Assembly: GCF_958298935.1 (NCBI RefSeq)
Contig: NC_084938.1
Location: 28,997,501-29,061,500, forward strand
DNA: 64,000 nucleotides
Reading direction: 5' to 3'
DNA from: Phragmites australis
Taxonomy: Eukaryota > Streptophyta > Magnoliopsida > Poales > Poaceae
Notes under the pieces: model-generated
Told to the model about the DNA's origin: nothing
The model's database searches: none
Seen by the model: the letters and a program-made list of their open reading frames with translations, nothing else
Shown: positions 43,481 through 55,189 of the stretch, in pieces
How positions within the stretch are numbered: the stretch's first letter is position 1
How the letters are laid out: each line of letters starts with the position of its first letter
Made by a program: the position numbers and the translations under genes

Positions 43481-44395
43481 TCAGTCCCTGAAGAAACCAA
43501 AGGTCGAGTTGACGACGGAGACGCCGCCGTCGACGAGCAGGTTTTGGCCGCTCACGTACCGCGCATCGTCGCTGGCAAGGAATAGCACCGCGGCGGCGAT
43601 GTCGTCCACCTTCAGGCCTACGCCCTTTAGGTTCGCCGCGGCCTCCATGATCGCCTCCAACGACTCGTCGGCCAGGTCCATCCCCGTGGCAGCCCTAGCC
43701 AGTGGCGTGGCAACCCCCGCGGGGGCGACGCAGTTGACGCGGATCCCGTGCCGGCCCAGCTCCCCCGCCGCGTTCTCCGTGAACCCCACCAGGCCGCGCT
43801 TGGAGGACGCGTACGCGTGCGGTGCCGCGCCGCCCACCGCCGACGCCAGGCTCGACGTCGAGATGATGCAGCCCCGGCGGGCGGGCACCATCACCCGCGC
43901 CGCGTGCTTGGTGCCCAGGAACGGGCCCACCAGGTTCACGGCCAGCACGCGCTCGAAGTCCTCCTTGGTGCTCTCCCGGATGCTGAAGCACGGCGCACCG
44001 CCGATGCCCGCGTTGTTGAACATGATGTCGAGCTTCCCAAACTTGGCAACGGCGTGGTCGACGGCGCCCGCGACATCGTCCTCGTTTGTGACGTCGCAGT
44101 GCACGTAGCTGGAGGCCCCCGGACCGAGCTCGGCGCAGAGGCTAGCTCCGAGCTCGTCCTGGATGTCGGCGATGACGACGCTGGCTCCGTGCTTCACGAA
44201 CAGCCGCGCCGTGCACGCGCCGATGCCGCTCGCGCCGCCAGTGATCACGGCCACCTTGCCCTCCAGCCTGCAACGACGCGCATGACAAATTAATCTAAGT
44301 AGCTGCATATATAGTAGCAACTAGCAACACGGTTAAAAAGGAAATTACTTTTCATACTTCCTTGCAGCGGCAGGAGCTTGGGAGTTGCTTGCCAT
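43481..44395 (-). CDS. Short-chain dehydrogenase/reductase, momilactone A synthase-like
   Basis: Two exons on the minus strand, 44395-44349 and 44267-43481, with an 81-bp GT-AG intron; phase is kept, giving 277 aa. NAD(P)-dependent oxidoreductase of the classical SDR family (SDR110C type). Visible motifs are TGGASGIG at residues 25-32, Asp50 in VVIADIQDE (predicts NAD+ preference), NNAG at 100-103, Asn127, Ser154/155 and the catalytic YASSK (Tyr168, Lys172). The C-terminus SVVNSTFGFFRD and the ACTARLF, YVHCDVTNE and GFTENAAGELG blocks match rice momilactone A synthase as I recall it; substrate is not provable. No signal peptide is seen, so it is probably cytosolic. The first exon codes only a short N-terminal tail. 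The gene is free of breaks, unlike everything around it. Confidence 0.93.
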
Positions 44396-44458
44396 GGCTG
44401 ACTACTTAGATGTTTTATTCTGTCCGAGAAGTGCTTTTGTAAAGTTGTTACTGGTTCT

Positions 44459-44466
44459 TATTTATA
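44459..44466 (-). promoter_or_regulatory. TATA box of the SDR gene
   Basis: On the minus strand TATAAATA lies 64 bp upstream of the start codon, allowing a leader of roughly 30-35 nt. No other motif could be assigned with confidence. Confidence 0.55.
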
Positions 44467-44849
44467 GTAGTAGCTACTCGCCTGCTTCCTGAACTACAAC
44501 TGTACTTTTGGTAGTAGTTGTATATAGGGCATGTGTGGAGCTGATGCCACAACTTTGTCCTTATATGAGATTGTTTTCTGATAGGGAGGATATAACGATG
44601 ATAGAAAAGGTAGCAATATCTGGACGAAGAGATGGTTCAACGCCCGGCACTACTAATAAACCTTGTATCATAAACACGGTTCAAAAAATCTGGCTGTGAC
44701 ATAGGCGAGTTTGGAGAAAATCGGTATCACAGTCGTTTTTCATCAAAAATCGCCTACAATGTTCAACATCTGGCGGCACTTATGTGGTACAAGAGATGAC
44801 AATATTTAGAATTGTGTTTTGAATAAGAATCAAATGCATCCATATCCAT
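44467..44849. other. SDR upstream region
   Basis: No gene is seen. The short + frame 44508-44699 shows no domain. CGGCACTACTAATAAACCTTG and GTATCACAGTCG near 44645-44737 look like worn DNA-transposon motifs. It probably holds the SDR promoter. Confidence 0.3.
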
Positions 44850-45105
44850 TAGTCCCTCTGTTCGGAAATACATATCGTTCCAAATATTGCCATGGTCTCT
44901 AACAACCATCTTTGACTATAACTTTTATATACACATGTTAGTAGAAAATTATAAAACTTGATATTATAGAAATATTATTCGTGACAAATCTAGTGATTCT
45001 TTTTTTCACATTATACCAAATAATTTTCGATCGATATATAAGTGGTTAAAATTATAGAAGTTTGACTGCACGTATTTAAGACGATTACCAACAGAGTTAT
45101 TAGTA
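44850..45105. mobile_element. Stowaway-like MITE (Tc1/mariner), degenerate
   Basis: Starts TAGTCCCTCTGTTCGGAAAT, and the other end in reverse complement reads TACTAATAACTCTGTTGG, both close to the CTCCCTCYGTTC terminus of grass Stowaway elements and bounded by TA. The interior is AT-rich with no coding content. Confidence 0.55.
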
Positions 45106-45221
45106 CCATTTTGTTATTTTATCCACGCAAAAGCGGTAGGTTGTGTTGGAAGTTTCCAAATGGTTGCTTGACTATGACTTTTATAATTGTGGCATTCGGG
45201 CATCCATACACTCGTCACCCC

Positions 45222-46072
45222 CAGTGCCGGATCCAAGGGGTAGTCCTTCTAGGCTGCTACCCTGGGTTTTGGGCCGTTTTTACTGCTTAGCCCACACAGG
45301 CCCAGTCCAATAGAAAAGGGCCGAGTCGGTGGTCTCTGTTTCACCTCTCAGCGACAGCGTCGAGCACACGATCTCGATCCCCGAATTCCATCCCACCTAC
45401 CACACACGCCCTGCCGCCGCCGGTCTTGCTGTCTATAGGCTCTCCAATGCGCTCCGTCTGCCCCTTCTCTTCTCGCCGAGTCGTCGGCCGGCGGCCACTC
45501 GCCCCTTCTCGCCGTCGCCGAGACCGAGAGATACTGGCTCTGCGCCTCTACCCGTGCCTGTCAGCTTTCAGTTTCAGAGACGCCCTTGTGCTTAGCAAAA
45601 TGCAACATCCATTTTGCAGAGTACAAGTTAGTTAGTTAGATTAGATATTGAAGTATCAAACAGGATATCGTGGCTTAGCTAGTTAGCTTAGATTTGTCAT
45701 TTGTTCAAGTGTTGACTTACTGTTGAATTATTTTTGTCCACAATTTCATGGCCATGTGGAAGCGTAAAGTGAACAACCTTAAGTAGTATTGTAGTCTTCT
45801 ATTTATGTAAGACCTTATTTATTTCATATTTGAACTATTTATATTATAATTTATGCAAGTTTTGAACTTATTTGTTGAATTTAAGATATTATGAGACCCT
45901 TTTAATATATTTGTATCACACGTTTGGCCAATTTATACTTGCATATGGAATTGTTTGGCAAATTTTGTAGTTGTAGACCGTATTGCTTGGCAAATTTTAT
46001 GGTTGTATACCGAATACAAAGTTGGATTATTAGCTAGGCACACCCTAGCCAAAAATCCCAGGTCCGTCACTG
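45222..46072. mobile_element. Non-autonomous hAT element
   Basis: 851 bp with termini CAGTGCCGGATCC and, in reverse complement, CAGTGACGGACCT, flanked by 8-bp duplications GTCACCCC (45214-45221) and GTCACCGC (46073-46080), one mismatch. The GC-rich left third has a short open frame without domain similarity. The right half is AT-rich. No transposase. Confidence 0.75.
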
Positions 46073-46080
46073 GTCACCGC

Positions 46081-47498
46081 CTGTTTCTTTCTCCTTCTTG
46101 ACGAATGGGGTGTGTATTGGAATATGTGAACGAAAGATCTGCACAACGGCCAATCGGCCATTGACTGGCACCAAGCATGCATATGTTTGGACTTTGGAGT
46201 CACAGTAGATAGCACTGTTGAGTTATGGTTGGATCTTTTCTTGTTGATGTGCCCTTGCAAAGAAAAGTCGTGTAGATGCGCAAACGTGCGATGCAATATT
46301 CAGCCGGCGGCCGGGTTTAGCCGCCGCTACCAGATGAAATCAAGATGCCATGCCGGCCTTACTAAATTATTTTGACATGCATGGAGAATGACAGGCGGAG
46401 ACAGAGAGGCCCAACATGAATTAGTTCCAGCTGAGCACAATATAAAACCATATACTACCTTCCACATACAAAACAAGGAGAAACCAGATGTCAGAAAACA
46501 TGCATGGAAAAAATGCAGAACTGGCTCGAAGATTTTTGGTGTTCCGGTCTCACCATTCACATGTCCATGTCACAACAGTTGTATACACGTGACTTTTCTC
46601 AACTTTTATTCAAACTAACTGACTAGTTGTACATGTGACTTCAACTGCATTGCGGACAACTGATTGGTCCTTAAGTACTGACAATGACCCATGTATTTGC
46701 AAATGCACAATATGAGCATTCAATTTTTTTTTTTTGAATGGTACCTCATATGACCATTCAAACTGAAGTACTCCAGCTGTTAATTTAACCATAGAAAAAT
46801 TGCAGGACATACATCTGCAAGACAAAAGTAGACGTGACAGCATGGATCCCTTCCGGATGTCATCCTGTCAGGAGCAGTGAAATCTGAAGAAATGAAGTGG
46901 GGGAAGTTCAGAAAGTTCAGGCTTCTATACTTAGTCGTTTCGGAAGGTTGGAGGAGGTAAAATGAGGATCGGACATACTTAGAGCTGTATGATAAGAAGA
47001 GAAAAATCCCCCGAATTTCTTTGTTCTTCCATTTTGTTATCGTGTTCTTCTTTATTTCTAAAAAACCACAAAAGTACGGAAAAGTGTTCCATAATCATTC
47101 AAAAATTTTCAATGATACTTCAGACCCGGACAAAAGGTATAAGAGCCATGTTGATTTCTTCTATGCGGAGACGAATTGAATCGAGGAACACTTGATTCAG
47201 ATCTTTGGTAAAATCTCCATCTATTACTGCAATTCTTGATGGCGGTGAGGAACACATGTGAGGAGACGAGGGGAATAAGGGGATTGGAGGGGGTTTAGTA
47301 GTTAGCTTGCTAATCCAATTGTAAAATTCTGTATCCAATTCAGGGATTCCGCATATATGTCTCAGATCTGATGCCCGGCAGTTCATCTTCTGGTAAATAT
47401 TAAGCATTAATTTGTTCTTTGTCCATTTCTATATTTGCCCCATGTTTAGCAGCTTTTAGCCCAGGCTTGTGCCGCAATTTTCTAGTGAGTAGTGTATG
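46081..47498. other. Intergenic DNA without recognised features
   Basis: No gene or transposon with clear ends was found in 1.4 kb. A poly-T run lies at 46724-46735. A 95-codon minus frame (47407-47120) has no motif I know. Confidence 0.4.
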
Positions 47499-47501
47499 TC
47501 T

Positions 47502-49056
47502 CACTATGTAAAAAACAGATAAAAGAGACACGAAATTAATGACGAGTCGTAACATGACATGTCACTGATGATAATAGTGACAGGTCATCCTAGGTCAGTC
47601 ATTGGTGAGCTATGATCCGTCATTAATGACGACTCATCAGTTACGAATCATCCTATACCAGTCATTGGTGACAGATAAGTTATGTCTCATCACTAATGAC
47701 AAACTCATCAATGACGGATCGTCCTAGACTAGTCATTGATGACGGGTCAAATTATGACCTATCACTAATGACAGTTTTTTTCTTTTATTTTTCTCGTGCA
47801 GTACTAATAACTTCATTAGTGACGCGTAACTGTTACGACCCGTCGACAATAACTTATGGATGAACTTCCCACCGCCCTCAGCATGAAGACCCGTCACTCT
47901 TTTCTCCCAGTCCAATGGAGTTCTTCCAGCAGCTTTATTCCCTGAGTGTTTACAATCAACCATAAGTCCGTTATCATATAACATCCTTTCAATACAAATA
48001 CATATAATTAGTACGTTAGTCATACTTTCAAATAATAAGTTAGCAAAACCGGTGAAAAAAGGAAAAGAATCATGGAAATGCTACAAATATTTTTTAATTT
48101 TTTAATTTTTCTCTTATTTTTTCTCACCTCAGCAGCACTAGAATAGGAACCATTATACATTTCTGCTCAAGTTTGATGTAAGAAGTGACAGCTATGGACA
48201 TAAACGCGTGTTCTGAAAATAGTGCAGAAACTTCAGGGGGCGAGAACTGAATCTTCCAAGTCGAATTTGGCCTCAAAAAATTTGCTGAACCCTGCAACAT
48301 CAAGGAGAAACAGATGTAACTTTTTCTGTAAATGTCCGTAGAGTAAAAAATATATCGAAATCGAAGTCCGTATGCAAAAGTTATACCCGTTTTACCGAAT
48401 ACATTTTGGATCACCTATCAAATTACGATCGTTCGCATGAGATATTAAGAAATTCATAAAATATTTGTACAACTTTGGATTAGAATAAAAATTTTATATG
48501 TAAATCAACAATTCAGTAATCAACAATAATTCACTCAATTCAGTATCAAACACACTTCAGTAATCAACAATTCAGCAAAAACAGTTATAAGTGGCAGGTC
48601 ATAACTGTGATGATCTATCACTTATGACATTCGATAAAAAAAGTTAAAAGATAAAATATCCAATTTTCTTAAGAATGTGTGCGCGGGTGAGGTGGTAATT
48701 GGGCTACGCGCGCGACGGGAGGTCACGGGTTCTATTCCCACCGAACGCAGAGTATAAAAATAGTGTGAAAAATAGCAAGTGACACATGACGAGTGGCGAT
48801 AGCCCCTACGTTGAAATGGCTCGGGTGAAAAAAAAATTTAACTTTTTTTTGTCAAAAAACACAAAAAAATATTCATCAATAATTAGTGACGGGTTATAAC
48901 TGTGACTCGTCACTTATGATAAGTTGTGACCCGTCATTAATAATTTTATTGGTGACGAGTCCTAACCTGTTACTAATGACTAATCATCAGTAACGTGTTC
49001 GGGTGACGAGTCATGACTGTTATGACCCGTCACTTAAGTTTATTTTTCACGTAGTA
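47502..49056. mobile_element. Non-autonomous CACTA element with GTGACGGGTC repeats
   Basis: The left end CACTATGTAAAAAACAG and the right end (reverse complement TACTACGTGAAAAATAAA) form an imperfect terminal inverted repeat. Candidate 3-bp flanks are TCT and TCC, one mismatch. Both subterminal regions (47540-47850, 48880-49040) are packed with TGACGGGTCATAA / TTATGACCCGTCA-like motifs in both orientations. No transposase is encoded. It contains a kinase-like host fragment. Confidence 0.65.
47856..47944 (-). pseudogene. Captured receptor-like kinase fragment
   Basis: The minus strand reads GNKAAGRTPLDWEKRV directly followed by TGLHAEGGGKFIH. In LRR receptor kinases of the inactive-kinase type, GRTPLDWxTRVxIALGAARG is followed by IHxExGGKFxHGN. 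The missing IALGAARG stretch looks deleted. It is about 29 codons, bounded on both sides by CACTA repeat DNA, and not functional. Confidence 0.5.
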
Positions 49057-49084
49057 TCCGTTGTACTTGCAATGTATTTTTTTT

Positions 49085-49589
49085 TTATAGAAGGGAGTTA
49101 TCCTTGATGTCATTAATGGAATAAAAAAGGTTTACAAAAGATGTATCAAAGAAATAAATCTTGTTGTGGGCCTGAGTGTGGTTGTCCTGCTCGCACTTGG
49201 CTTTGCGGCAGTCCCTTGGCCAGTGCCCACGCTTCTCGCAATAGCGGCACTTATCCTTCGAGACGTTGCATGCCACCATTAGACGACCGAGTGTCCTTGG
49301 CGTCCTTCCCGGTGCCGTAACATCCGCGGACTTTTAACTTGTCGTAGAGCTAGTTGTTGGTGCTATTGCAACCCAACAAGCCCTCTTGGTCGCGCCGCTT
49401 CATGTGTGCAAGCCACTCCTCCTCGGTTAGAAGTATGCATCCACCGCTTCTCTTGCTGTTGTCGAGCTCGAAACGCTTCTGGGCGGCTTTGGACTGCCAG
49501 GTCAGCTCCTCCACAGAGAACGTGTCTAGACAAATTTTCAGGCGAACATTCACTAGAATATCACTCAAAATCTTAGTTTTTTTTTTCAT
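49085..49589 (-). pseudogene. Ty1/copia gag fragment
   Basis: The minus strand encodes FSVEELTWQSKAAQKRFELD, CILLTEEEWLAHMKRR and then, after stops, the knuckle CRYCEKRGHWPRDCRK (CX2CX4HX4C). That order is typical of the gag C-terminal half in copia elements, of a lineage different from C and D. No LTR or pol adjoins. Confidence 0.7.
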
Positions 49590-50032
49590 TAAGACTCATA
49601 AGAGCCGGGTTCTACTATCCGAAGATAGGGTTGAAAACGGACGGGAACGGTCGGGAAAACCCTCTAACCGTTTTCACTTTCACATTTTATCTCGAAAACG
49701 GAATCGAAAACGGGAAAGTCGGAAACGGGAACGAACTCGGAAATGTCGGGATATCGGAAACGAATTAAACCGAACGGAAACACGTCGGTATCGGTCGGAA
49801 ACCGGTAATTCAAACCGGACATAACCGATCAATTTTCATACACTAAATGTTTGAATATTGTCACACTAGTACACCGCATTCAACCATATTCGTTCACATG
49901 ATGACATATGAGTCACAAATAGAAAATTCACACACCAACACAATATAGTCACAATAATAGCCTAATAGAAATATAGGATAGCGAAAGTGCAAAATACATA
50001 GACAAATATTCTTCCACGTAGCCGACAGCTCA

Positions 50033-52756
50033 TCACTCATCAGCATCATTCATCATATCTGGATCACTTTCTGTTTCTTCTTTCTCCTCATTCTCATTCT
50101 CCTACATTTCAAACACGCAAAACATGAGAATGAGCAGCACTAAAATTAAAGCAACATTATTAGCCATAGAGTAGACATAACCTCAAGATCACTAAAATTG
50201 AAGCAATGATATTGCATATTTTATGGAACATACCTCAATCAACATTTTATTAGCCATGGCAGTAGACAGAACCTCAAGATCACTCACAATTGAAGCAACA
50301 TTGTTAGAATCTAAAAATTCAAAACGAAAGATAAAGCCAATAAACAGTTACATTAGTAAATGAAAAAAAAATCAATCCTTGCACAATTGTAACTAAATAA
50401 AGTATCACCTTTTCTGGCGGCCTTTACCCAATCCTTAGTGCAAATCAAAGCTTCTACCATCTCTGGATCAAGACGAGTACGGTAAGGATCAATGACACGA
50501 CCACCAGCACTAAAAGCAGACTCAGATGCAACCGTTGATACTTGTATGGCCATCACATCACGAACAATTTGTGAAAGAATAGGATACTCTTCTCTCTTAT
50601 TCTTCCACCATGCTAAAATATCAAATTCACCACTGATCTTCAAAAGTGGATCTGACATGTATTTCTCCAACTCATTTGACTTGTACATATCAGGTTCACT
50701 TGTATCATATAAGAAGCTTTCTAGTTCATCATCTACATTTTCCATTAACACATCACCTGTGTTACAAGTTTCATGTGCTTTACTCTTTGTTGTTGAAGAT
50801 GAAGGTGCAGAAGTAACATAAGATTGATACAATTTCTTTATCACACTAACAATCTCATCAAGTTCAACTTGATACATATCACCATAGAACTTCTTTATAT
50901 AGAATTCTATTAACTTTTTCTTGTACCTAGGATCAAGGAAGCATGCCACAGCAAGAGCAATGTTGGATTTCTTCCAATATTTCTCAAACTTTGTACTCAT
51001 AGCAGTTGCCATTTCACTAATAGTATTGTCCTCATGAACACACCATTCAGCAAGCAAAACCTTAATCTCACAAAAACCTCTATAAAACAAGTTTGCAGTT
51101 AGATATGCAGTACCAGAGAGAATGTTAGTAAGATCATAGAATTTCTTCAAGCATTGAAAAAGTTGTAGTGCCTTGTTCCATTCAGCAGGAGATGGATATA
51201 TTTTCTCATACTTACGGCGATTTGAAGACTTAAGCCTCACAAAAGCAGCCTTGTAGTACAGGGCATCCCTCAGCATCAGATAGGTTGAATTCCACCTTGT
51301 TGAAACATCAAGTGAGAGACCTTTTGATGTGTCTAATCCAGACTCAGTAGCACACTTCATAAGTTCCTCCCACTGCAATGGAGAGCTTTTCACAGCTAGC
51401 ACAAGTGCTTTCACTTTGTCAATTGTTCCTGAAATTACTTTCAATCCATCTCTAGCAACCAGATTAAGTATATGACAGGCACATCTCACATGAAAAAACA
51501 GACCTTCACAAACTAAAGAAGCATGAACATTCACATTGAGATCGGAAATTATATCATTGACTGCTACTTCATTTGCACTAGCATTATCCAAAGTCAAAGC
51601 AAACAATTTCTTCTCAATGTACCATCTAACCATAACTTCAGTGAAGGTCTCTGACAACCTTTCACCAGTATGCCGTCCTTCCACATGAAAGAAACCAATA
51701 ATTCTCTTCTGAATATGCCAATCTTCATCTATCCAATGAATGGTGACACACATGTATGATTTATTCTGACATGATGTCCACATATCCATAGTTGCACTAA
51801 ATCGACAATGGACAGTTTTAAAGTATGCATACAACTTCTCCTTTTCTTTCAAATATATATCCATTATTTCTTTTCTAATAGTGACACGAGACTTGATTGG
51901 AAAGCTTGGGCGCAGGGACTTAATGAAATCAACAAGATATTCATGCTCAACTATATTGAAAGGGTACTCATGCATAGTTATTGCCAAGTAAAATTTCTTT
52001 ACGCTAGCTTCTTGATCATACCTGTAAGTCTGAACATGAGTAATGTCACTTCCATGATCTTTACCAACTTTGAGCTGTTGTTGTCCTTTTACAATACTAT
52101 GTACTGACTTTAGATGGTTCTTAAATCCAGTGGTTCCATGGTTGCTCTCAGCTCTATATTTGGTCTTGCAATTTGGAAAATTGCAATACCCCCACAACTG
52201 CTCAAACTTCTGCCCGTTCACCACTACTATCTCTTTTTTCTTGGTAAAGTACTGCCAGACTTCAGATGTGCACTTCTTTTGTCTCTTTACAGTAAGCTAA
52301 GGTTGCTCTTCCTCTTGCTCATCAATACAAACAACATCTGGAGTTGCAACTACATCACCAGTGCCACTGCCAATAGTTCTATGTGCATCTTCACTTGGCA
52401 CAGAACCCCTCTCACTTTCAGATGCTGCAGGAGTTGAGCTAGCTGTAACACTCACATTTGCAGGCCTCTTACATCCTGCAATATATTATAGATCAAACAA
52501 AGACAAATATCCATGAGTTATACTTTGCCAAGTGATGAATTGATTTAAAGTATTGTCATATCTGTAATTCAAAGTCAGCACATAGTATTTCTTCAAAATG
52601 GACTATGGATCACATTTAGAAATGGACTATGGATTTCTTCAAAAACCTCTATAACAATTGTGATAATTCCCTTGTCCATTCTGATATAGTATTTTTCAAT
52701 GAAAATTCAAAGTTAAATATACACTATAGAGTATAGATACCTTCTGAAACGTCCAT
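50033..52756 (-). pseudogene. hAT transposase, four exons, one in-frame stop
   Basis: Exons on the minus strand: 52756-52741, 52475-50409, 50310-50234 and 50101-50033. All introns are GT-AG, phases agree, and the total is 743 codons including the stop. An in-frame TAG at 52297-52299 (codon 65) is the only break. Order: acidic/Ser-rich N-terminus; BED zinc finger (VWQYF, CNFPNCKTKY, HLKSVH); DDE core with D in FSATMDMWTS and D in LFALTLDNASANE; CHILNLVARDGL; the C-terminal hAT dimerisation segment with E in TVASESAFSAGGRVIDPYRT; and an acidic tail ending ...DPDMMNDADE. Translation restart at the 52224 ATG would drop part of the BED finger. It would act in the nucleus on the element ends. Confidence 0.88.
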
Positions 52757-52789
52757 TCTGAAGGAAGACGGCGTGCTGACTGCTGTTCA

Positions 52790-53340
52790 GAATGCGGCGT
52801 GCTGACTGCTGAGTGTCGGGACAGTCGGAGGCCCGGGCGAACCACTGCTCCGCGCGTTGGCCGCTGGCTGGGGATGGCGCTGCCGCTTAGGACGACTGAC
52901 GAGCAGTGTAGCCTGGAGACAGGAGACGGGGCGACGGCCGGCGCAGCCTGGAGACGGGGCGACAGCCGACGGGCGGCGGCGCGGCGCAGCTTGGGGATGG
53001 GAGACAGGCGACGCAGCTGTGGACGGCGGCCGGCACAGGTTAGGGACGGGGCGACGGGCGGCGCAGGCTGGGGAGGGCGACGGCCGGCGCAGCCTGGAGA
53101 CAGGGCGACGGTCGACGGGCGGCGGCGCGGCGCAGCCTGGGGACGGGAGACAGGCGACGCAGCTGTGGACGGCGGCCGGCGCAGGCTGGGGACGGGGCGA
53201 CGGGCGGCGCAGCTGCGCAGGCTGGGGAGGGCGACGGCCGATAGGCAGCGCAGTTGCGCAGGCTAGGGATGGGCGACAGTCGACGGGCAACACTGCTTGG
53301 GGATGGGGCGACGGCCGACGACCGACGCTGCCTGGGGACG
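52790..53340. repeat. GC-rich repeats in the 5' subterminal region of the hAT
   Basis: Repeated CGACGGGCGGCGCAG and GGGACGGGGCGAC modules. A block of about 121 bp beginning GCCTGGAGAC at 52946 is duplicated at 53092 with few changes. Open frames on both strands here are compositional. Confidence 0.75.
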
Positions 53341-53742
53341 GGGCGACGGGCGGCGTTCCGGCGTACGATGTCGGCTGGGGAGTGGGGATTGCCGGATCTA
53401 GCCCTAGCCGGAACTGCAGAGCCGGTCCAGCCGCCAGCCGAAGTGCGCCCTGTGGTCTGTGGACATGGTGTGGCTGTGTGAGACTGTGGGCTGTGGGCTG
53501 GGCTGGGCTAAAATTAAAAACGGGATTTTGGCGGAAAAATCCCGAATAAATACGGTATTTCGAAAATACGGTCGGGATAATAGATATACCGTTTTCGATC
53601 CCGTTTTCGCATGCACTTTCCCGTTTTCGAACCGTTTTCGCATAATTCCGAAAATACGAAATCGATCGGGTTAAAAGTAGAAAACGGGACGGGACGGGAC
53701 AGGACGGGATTTTTCCCGCCCATTTTCAACCCTATCCGAAGA

Positions 53743-54075
53743 TAACGAAACGTAGTGCAACAAAGTTCGGGTTGCTGCCACCCACGCACAGGTTCCGACT
53801 TAACAGTAAACAAAACAGTTGAAAATAAAATCTACTGAAGTTATCGCCTACTGCTGATAACTCTCGCTAACAGAACAGTAGAAACAGTTCAGGTTAAGCA
53901 AGTAGTAGTACATGGGTTAACCGACACCACGTGGCATTCTTCATTTATTTATTAGCGTACGTGTTTTTATCTAGTTTCGTCATGATGACATTAATTATTC
54001 TGCAGATATGGGTTTTAACACAAACAGAAATCGCGTATATAACCGCGCTAGCTGATGAGAATCGATATCAGTGCA
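53743..54075. other. 3' flank of the P450 gene
   Basis: 333 bp of AT-rich DNA between the hAT target site and the P450 stop codon. No gene is seen. It probably contains the P450 3' untranslated region (minus strand); no clear polyadenylation signal was assigned. Confidence 0.35.
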
Positions 54076-54520
54076 TCAATGGCACATTGGCGTTGGCACG
54101 GCCTTAAGTGGCGTAACCATGTTGAGGGATGTGCCGAACTGGTCCCTGACATCCACATCGCACGGTTGCATCCCCTCAGGCAGCCTCCACTCAAACGCGT
54201 GCAGCACAGACGCAAGGATCAGCGTCACCGACCTCGTTGCCATCGGCATCCCAGGGCACACCCTCCTCCCCGCCCCGAATGGCACGAACGCACGCGCGTC
54301 CATGCCCCGGAAATCCAGATCCGTCCCTAGGAACCTCTCCGGCACGAACGCCTCTGGCTGCGTCCACGACGCCGGGTCGCGCATGATGGTCCACACGTTG
54401 ATGATCACCTTGGTGCCCCTAGGCACCGCGAAGCCACCCACCTCCGCGCCGTCGGCCATGGCCACGTGCGGCATCATGAGTGGGCTCGGCGGGTGCAGCC
54501 GCATGATCTCCATCACCACA
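54076..54520 (-). pseudogene. CYP76-family cytochrome P450, 3' part
   Basis: The C-terminal 148 codons of a P450 on the minus strand. K-helix ExxR is in VMEIMRLHPPSPL, followed by PRGTKVIINVWTIMRDP, the PERF motif in EAFVPERFL, and the haem-binding loop FVPFGAGRRVCPGM with its Cys. The end is PLKAVPTPMCH and a TGA at 54076-54078. It is separated from the 5' part (63398 onward) by a CACTA element. The coding reads straight across after one ACA copy is removed: ...LPYLRTV|VMEIMRLH. Family assignment (CYP76, ER-anchored terpenoid hydroxylase group) is from motif recall; subfamily is open. Confidence 0.9.
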
Positions 54521-54905
54521 CACTACCGGAGACAGCTTCTTTGCCGAGTGCCTCAGGCACTCGGCAAAGGACGATATACACTCGGCAACGGCTTTGCCGA
54601 GTGCTACACTCGGCAAAGGGCGCTCGGTAAAAAATTTGTCGGCAAAGACCTCTTTGCCGAGTGCACTTTATCGGGCACTCGGCAAATGCTTTGCCGAGTG
54701 CTAAGCTGACACTCGGCAAAGGCCTCCGCTTTGCCGAGCGCCAATGAATCAAACACTCGGCAAAGGGGGCGTCTGTGCCGAGTGCCACCTGGAGGACACT
54801 CGGCAAACAGGCCATCTTTGCCGAGTGCCTGGACCGTGGCTCTCGGCAAAGCGGAGGCCTCTTTGCCGAGTGTCATGGCCATTGCACTCGGCAAAGTGAC
54901 TGAAA
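54521..54905. repeat. Left subterminal repeats of the CACTA element
   Basis: About a dozen copies of the 11-mer TTTGCCGAGTG or its complement CACTCGGCAAA, in both orientations and often paired as short palindromes. These are the expected binding sites of the TNP1/TNPA-type protein. Confidence 0.85.
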
Positions 54906-54951
54906 ACAGCCAGCCTTTTTTATTTGTTTTTGACATCCCATCCAAACAAAC

Positions 54952-54953
<2 letters not shown>

Positions 54954-54994
<41 letters not shown>
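54954..54994. repeat. (AT)n microsatellite
   Basis: About 20 AT units inside the CACTA element, followed by ATCACCAACA-type short repeats to about 55095. Confidence 0.95.
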
Positions 54995-54995
<1 letters not shown>

Positions 54996-55189
54996 CAAAC
55001 ATCACCAACATCACATATATATCATCAACAGCACATACATATCACCAACACCACATATATATCACAAACATCACATGTCTCACAATATATCACAAATAAG
55101 TTCACAAGTAATCCAAGTGCTCCATCATCTACAACCATAATTGCAAATAGAAGTACCATTAACAACTACAAGTATCATCACCAAGATGG

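Larger units (their letters stand above)
49626..53734 (-). mobile_element. Complete hAT (Ac-like) DNA transposon
   Basis: 4,109 bp with terminal inverted repeats TAGGGTTGAAAACGGACGGG (left) and, in reverse complement, TAGGGTTGAAAATGGGCGGG (right), and a perfect 8-bp target duplication TCCGAAGA (49618-49625, 53735-53742). It carries a four-exon transposase gene on the minus strand. Subterminal DNA is rich in AAAACGG and CGGGA motifs, likely transposase binding sites. One internal stop is the only clear defect. Confidence 0.93.

Noticed and set aside
45329..45595. 88-codon + ORF as a small gene
   Set aside because: Falls within the non-autonomous hAT element with clear ends and 8-bp flanks; no domain.
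46724..46735. Poly-T run as the tail of a SINE or LINE
   Set aside because: No RNA polymerase III boxes, reverse transcriptase or target duplications could be found around it.
52787..53549. 230-codon + ORF and 168-codon - ORF
   Set aside because: Translations of GC-rich subterminal repeats of the hAT element, not conserved protein.
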